64,000 bases of DNA from Arthrobacter sp. ISL-72. GTDB lineage: Bacteria > Actinomycetota > Actinomycetes > Actinomycetales > Micrococcaceae. Location: positions 1 through 64,000 of the forward strand of contig NZ_JAGGPP010000003.1 of the NCBI RefSeq assembly GCF_018613755.1, in the 5' to 3' direction. A program made the translations under genes and the position numbers. Below the pieces are notes generated by a model. It was not told the DNA's origin and searched no databases. It worked only from the letters and a program-made list of their open reading frames with translations. Of the stretch, positions 60,952 to 64,000 are shown one piece after another (positions within the stretch are counted from its first letter, which is position 1; each line of letters opens with the position of its first letter).

Positions 60952-61788
60952 ATGGCGAACGGCGACGCCGCCGCACGGACGGCAGCAAAGACGGCGGCAA
61001 CGGCAGTAAAGGTGGCGTCGAAAGTTCCGGCGGCAGAAAACACCCTGCGCATCCTCAAACTGCTGGCGTCCAAGCGTGGTCCCATGGCGGCGTCGAACAT
61101 TGCCACCGCACTGGGCCTGCCGCGCTCCAGCGTTTACCACCTGCTGGGCGTTATGGAGTCAAACGGCTTCGTGATGCATCTGCACGAGGAGCAGCGGTAC
61201 GGGCTGGGTATCAGCGCCTTCGAGCTCAGTTCCGCGTATTCACGCCAGGAGCCGCTGTCCCGGCTTGGCCGGCCGATGCTCGCCTCGCTCGTGGACGTCA
61301 TCGGCGAAAGCGCGCACCTGGCGGTGCTCCACGGCCGCGATGTCCTGTACATCGTGGAGGAGCGTGCCAAGAACAGGCCCTCCCTGGTGACCGACGTCGG
61401 TGTGCGGCTGCCTAGCCATCTCACCGCCAGCGGTCGGGCGATCCTCGCGGCGCTGCCGAAGTCGCAGGTCCGCGCGCTGTACCCGAACGCCGCGGCGTTC
61501 ACGGCCCGGCATGAGGTGGAGGGCGCCATCATGAAGTACTCGGCGCTGTCCTCCCACCTGGACCAGGTCCGGCAGCGCGGCTACGCCACCGAACACGGCG
61601 AGGTGACCCCCGGCTTCGGCTCGATTGCCGCCGCTGTGACGGACCATGTGGGATGGCCGACGGCGGCGGTCGCCGTGACGTTCCTGGAGGACAAGCTCGA
61701 GGCGGACCAGTGGCCTGCCCTGGCGGCCCGCGTCCAGAAAGTGGCGGACGAACTCTCCGTGCGCATCCACGGCCGCCCCGCCAAGTAA
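60952..61788 (+). CDS. IclR family regulator, probable hut regulator
   Basis: 278 aa. An Ala/Lys-rich N-tail, winged HTH (NTLRILKLLASKRGPMAASNI, then ATALGLPRSSVYHLLG), and the IclR effector domain (ESAHLAVLHGRDVLYI, HLTASGRAILAALPKS, GEVTPGFGSIAAAV). It stands 216 bp upstream of hutU on the same strand, so it probably controls histidine degradation in response to histidine or urocanate. GGAGGACAC precedes ATG 60952. A terminator separates it from hutU. Confidence 0.9.
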   Translation: MANGDAAARTAAKTAATAVKVASKVPAAENTLRILKLLASKRGPMAASNIATALGLPRSSVYHLLGVMESNGFVMHLHEEQRYGLGISAFELSSAYSRQEPLSRLGRPMLASLVDVIGESAHLAVLHGRDVLYIVEERAKNRPSLVTDVGVRLPSHLTASGRAILAALPKSQVRALYPNAAAFTARHEVEGAIMKYSALSSHLDQVRQRGYATEHGEVTPGFGSIAAAVTDHVGWPTAAVAVTFLEDKLEADQWPALAARVQKVADELSVRIHGRPAK

Positions 61789-61813
61789 ATCGAGCCCCAT
61801 CAACACAACCCAG

Positions 61814-61853
61814 CAGCAGGTGTCGTTTTAAGCACCCAAAACGACACCTGCTG
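61814..61853 (+). terminator. Terminator after the IclR gene
   Basis: Perfect 16-bp arms 61814-61829 (CAGCAGGTGTCGTTTT) and 61838-61853, loop 8 bases, 26 bp after the IclR stop. Confidence 0.8.
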
Positions 61854-61907
61854 GTACCTGGTTGGGGGACGGGAGCACGTCTGGAATCCCGGACAACACC
61901 CTTCCGA

Positions 61908-61969
61908 AAGCCCTGTCCGGCCAGTCCTGGACAGGCTTTAGTTGATACAGAACTTCAATCACAAATTAT
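61908..61969 (+). promoter_or_regulatory. hutU promoter with upstream inverted repeat
   Basis: TTGATA (61942-61947) and AATTAT (61964-61969) with a 16-base spacer fit a promoter. AAGCCCTGTCC (61908-61918) and GGACAGGCTT (61929-61938) form an imperfect palindrome directly before the -35, a candidate regulator site. Confidence 0.5.
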
Positions 61970-62004
61970 CAAGCACGAACCACAAAGCACACGAAGGAGC
62001 CCCC

Positions 62005-63702
62005 ATGGCACCCGCCGATTTCACCACCGGTGCCCGCCCGGTCAAAGCAGCCCGCGGCACCGAGCTCACGGCCAAGAGCTGGCAGACCGAAGCCCCGCTG
62101 CGCATGCTCATGAACAACCTGGACCCCGAGGTCGCCGAACGCCCCGATGACCTGGTGGTCTACGGCGGCACCGGGCGCGCAGTCCGGTCCTGGGCCGCGT
62201 TTGACGCGATCACCCGCACCCTGGAAACCATGGAAAAGGACGAGACCCTGCTGGTCCAGTCGGGCAAGCCCGTGGGCGTCTTCCGCACCAACGAATGGGC
62301 GCCCCGGGTCCTGCTGGCCAACTCCAACCTCGTCGGTGACTGGGCGAACTGGCCCGAGTTCCGCCGGCTCGAGGCCGAAGGCCTGATGATGTACGGCCAG
62401 ATGACCGCCGGCTCCTGGATCTACATAGGCACCCAGGGCATCCTGCAGGGCACCTTCGAAACCTTCGCAGCGATCGCCCGCAAGCTCACCGGGGACGAGA
62501 ACGGCACCCTCGCCGGCACCCTGACCCTCACCGGCGGCTGCGGCGGCATGGGCGGCGCGCAGCCGCTCGCCGTCACCCTGAACGAGGGCGCCTGCCTGAT
62601 TGTCGACGTCGACGAAACCCGCCTGCGCCGCCGCGCCGGCAAACGCTACCTTGATGAGGTCGAAACCGACCTCGACGCCGCCATCGCCAAGGTCCTGGCG
62701 GCCAAGGAGGAACGCCGCGGCTGGTCCGTTGGCTACGTCGGCAACGCCGCCGAGGTCTTCCCCGAAATCCTGCGCCGCCACAACGCCGGCGAACTGAGCG
62801 TGGACATCGTCACCGACCAGACCTCCGCACACGATCCCCTGTCCTACCTTCCCGAGGGCATCAGCGTGGCCGAATGGCACCGCGAAGCCGAGGCCGACCC
62901 GGACGGCTTCACCAAGAAGGCCCAGGCCTCGATGGCCAAGCACGTCCAGGCCATGGTGGAATTCCAGGACGCCGGCGCCGAAGTCTTCGACTACGGCAAC
63001 TCGATCCGCGACGAGGCCCGCAAGGGCGGCTACACCCGGGCCTTCGAATTCCCCGGCTTCGTCCCGGCCTACATCCGCCCGCTGTTCTGCGAGGGCCTGG
63101 GCCCGTTCCGCTGGGTCGCACTCTCCGGGGACCCCGAGGACATTGCCGTCACGGACAAGGCCATCAAGGAGCTCTTCCCCGAGAACAAGCACCTGCACCG
63201 CTGGATCGACGCCGCGCAGGAACGGGTCGAGTTCGAAGGCCTGCCGGCACGCATCTGCTGGCTGGGCTACGGCGAACGCGCCAAGGCCGGGCTGCTGTTC
63301 AACCAGCTCGTCAAGGAAGGCAAGGTCAAGGCACCCATCGTCATCGGCCGCGACCACCTCGATTCCGGCTCCGTCGCCTCGCCCTACCGCGAGACCGAAG
63401 CCATGGCCGACGGCTCCGACGCCATCGCCGACTGGCCCATGCTCAACGCCCTGCTCAACACCGCCTCCGGCGCCACCTGGGTCTCCCTGCACCACGGCGG
63501 CGGCGTCGGCATCGGCCGGTCCATCCACGCCGGCCAGGTCTCCGTGGCCGACGGCACCGACCTCGCCGCGGAAAAGCTCGAACGCCTCCTCACCAACGAC
63601 CCCGGCATGGGCGTCATCCGCCACGCCGACGCCGGCTACGACCGCGCCCTCGAAGTCGCCAAAGAACGCGGCGTCCGCATCCCGATGAATGAGAGTAAGT
63701 AA
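62005..63702 (+). CDS. hutU: Urocanate hydratase
   Basis: 565 aa. Second step of histidine degradation: urocanate plus water to imidazolonepropionate, with tightly bound NAD. NAD-site [17 protein letters not shown], the [12 protein letters not shown] motif, and catalytic-region Cys418 in [11 protein letters not shown] are intact; length is normal. The start is ATG 62005 with GAAGGAG seven bases upstream; the frame is open to 61942. hutH follows after 3 bp. Confidence 0.98.
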   Translation: MAPADFTTGARPVKAARGTELTAKSWQTEAPLRMLMNNLDPEVAERPDDLVVYGGTGRAVRSWAAFDAITRTLETMEKDETLLVQSGKPVGVFRTNEWAPRVLLANSNLVGDWANWPEFRRLEAEGLMMYGQMTAGSWIYIGTQGILQGTFETFAAIARKLTGDENGTLAGTLTLTGGCGGMGGAQPLAVTLNEGACLIVDVDETRLRRRAGKRYLDEVETDLDAAIAKVLAAKEERRGWSVGYVGNAAEVFPEILRRHNAGELSVDIVTDQTSAHDPLSYLPEGISVAEWHREAEADPDGFTKKAQASMAKHVQAMVEFQDAGAEVFDYGNSIRDEARKGGYTRAFEFPGFVPAYIRPLFCEGLGPFRWVALSGDPEDIAVTDKAIKELFPENKHLHRWIDAAQERVEFEGLPARICWLGYGERAKAGLLFNQLVKEGKVKAPIVIGRDHLDSGSVASPYRETEAMADGSDAIADWPMLNALLNTASGATWVSLHHGGGVGIGRSIHAGQVSVADGTDLAAEKLERLLTNDPGMGVIRHADAGYDRALEVAKERGVRIPMNESK

Positions 63703-63705
63703 GAC

Positions 63706-64000
63706 ATGACCGCCATAACCCACGAACCACTGACCGTCACCCTCGGCTCCAGCGGCGTAACGCCCGAAGACGTCGTCGCCGTCGCCCGCCACGACGCCAA
63801 GGTGGCCATCTCCCGGGAAGCCCTGGACACGGTGGCGAAGGTCCGCGCCCACATCGACAGCCTGGCCACGAGCGAGGTCCCGGCCTACGGCATCTCCACC
63901 GGCTTCGGCGCCCTGGCCAACCGGCACATCCCCAACGAGCTGCGCACCCAGCTGCAGAAGTCGCTGATCCGCAGCCACGCCGCCGGCATGGGTCCGGCCG
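63706..64000 (+). CDS. hutH: Histidine ammonia-lyase, 5' part (cut by the window edge)
   Basis: The first 98 codons are present. The active-site Tyr61 in YGISTGFGALANR and the following QKSLIRSHAAGMGPA match HAL, which removes ammonia from histidine to give urocanate for HutU. The MIO-forming Ala-Ser-Gly lies outside the window. Start ATG 63706, three bases after the hutU stop, so hutU and hutH form one operon. Confidence 0.95.
   Translation, partial: MTAITHEPLTVTLGSSGVTPEDVVAVARHDAKVAISREALDTVAKVRAHIDSLATSEVPAYGISTGFGALANRHIPNELRTQLQKSLIRSHAAGMGPA

Overview
This window is a chromosomal segment of a high-GC Gram-positive actinobacterium, most likely Arthrobacter or Pseudarthrobacter (Micrococcaceae). 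The reasons are the strong G/C third-position bias, a POL-PE-LIG type LigD beside Ku, DUF6458, DUF3618, Actinobacterial Holin-X and DUF222-HNH proteins, GTG and TTG starts, and many genes with a TANNNT box six bases before the start codon, which is the actinobacterial leaderless pattern. No rRNA, tRNA, CRISPR array, prophage or complete insertion sequence was recognised. The taxonomic call is inference from gene content, not from a marker gene.

Layout. 0.2-3.8 kb: a short-chain dehydrogenase, an FUSC-type membrane protein and a ProP-like MFS symporter. 4.4-9.7 kb: two small hypothetical proteins, then the NHEJ pair ligD/ku (divergent, 40 bp apart), a small SAP/Rho-N-like protein and an SRPBCC protein. 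10-14.3 kb: a fructose PTS operon transcribed leftwards (fruR-fruK-fruA-ptsH). 14.6-17.1 kb: DUF6458, an orphan KAS II and an esterase. 17.2-21.7 kb: a LacI regulator with its operator, a beta-phosphoglucomutase and a GH65 disaccharide phosphorylase. 21.7-32.6 kb: mixed housekeeping genes (MFS exporter, PxpA, DUF445, GDPD, DoxX, AzlCD, TetR, thiamine-binding protein, O-methyltransferase, Dps). 32.7-35 kb: a DUF222-HNH endonuclease next to a frameshifted remnant of a second phosphoglucomutase-like gene. 35-41.5 kb: alcohol dehydrogenase, a universal stress protein, a four-gene envelope/stress operon and an epimerase. 41.7-53.9 kb: a stress-type sigma factor followed by a translationally coupled heptose-glycan operon (gmhB, GT9, GT, GT4, gmhA, hldE), then SDR, ALDH, a second hldE and a spermidine-synthase-like protein. 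54-61 kb: LysR/3-hydroxybutyrate dehydrogenase, LysE, an amino-acid permease and a membrane protein/XRE/oxidoreductase operon. 61-64 kb: an IclR regulator, hutU and the start of hutH for histidine degradation.

Most notable. (1) A palindrome TAAG-N4-CTTA lies in front of four separate stress-type units (SRPBCC gene, dps, the envelope operon, the sigma factor), at or near likely -10 boxes; it may define an undescribed regulon. (2) A complete nucleotide-heptose route with two HldE paralogues and a heptosyltransferase-like GT9 sits in a lineage without LPS, directly after the sigma factor. (3) A long palindromic repeat with a GAGTTTTTGTCCA core occurs at two loci 41 kb apart. (4) Leaderless starts recur with a nearly fixed TAGGCT-N6-ATG module.
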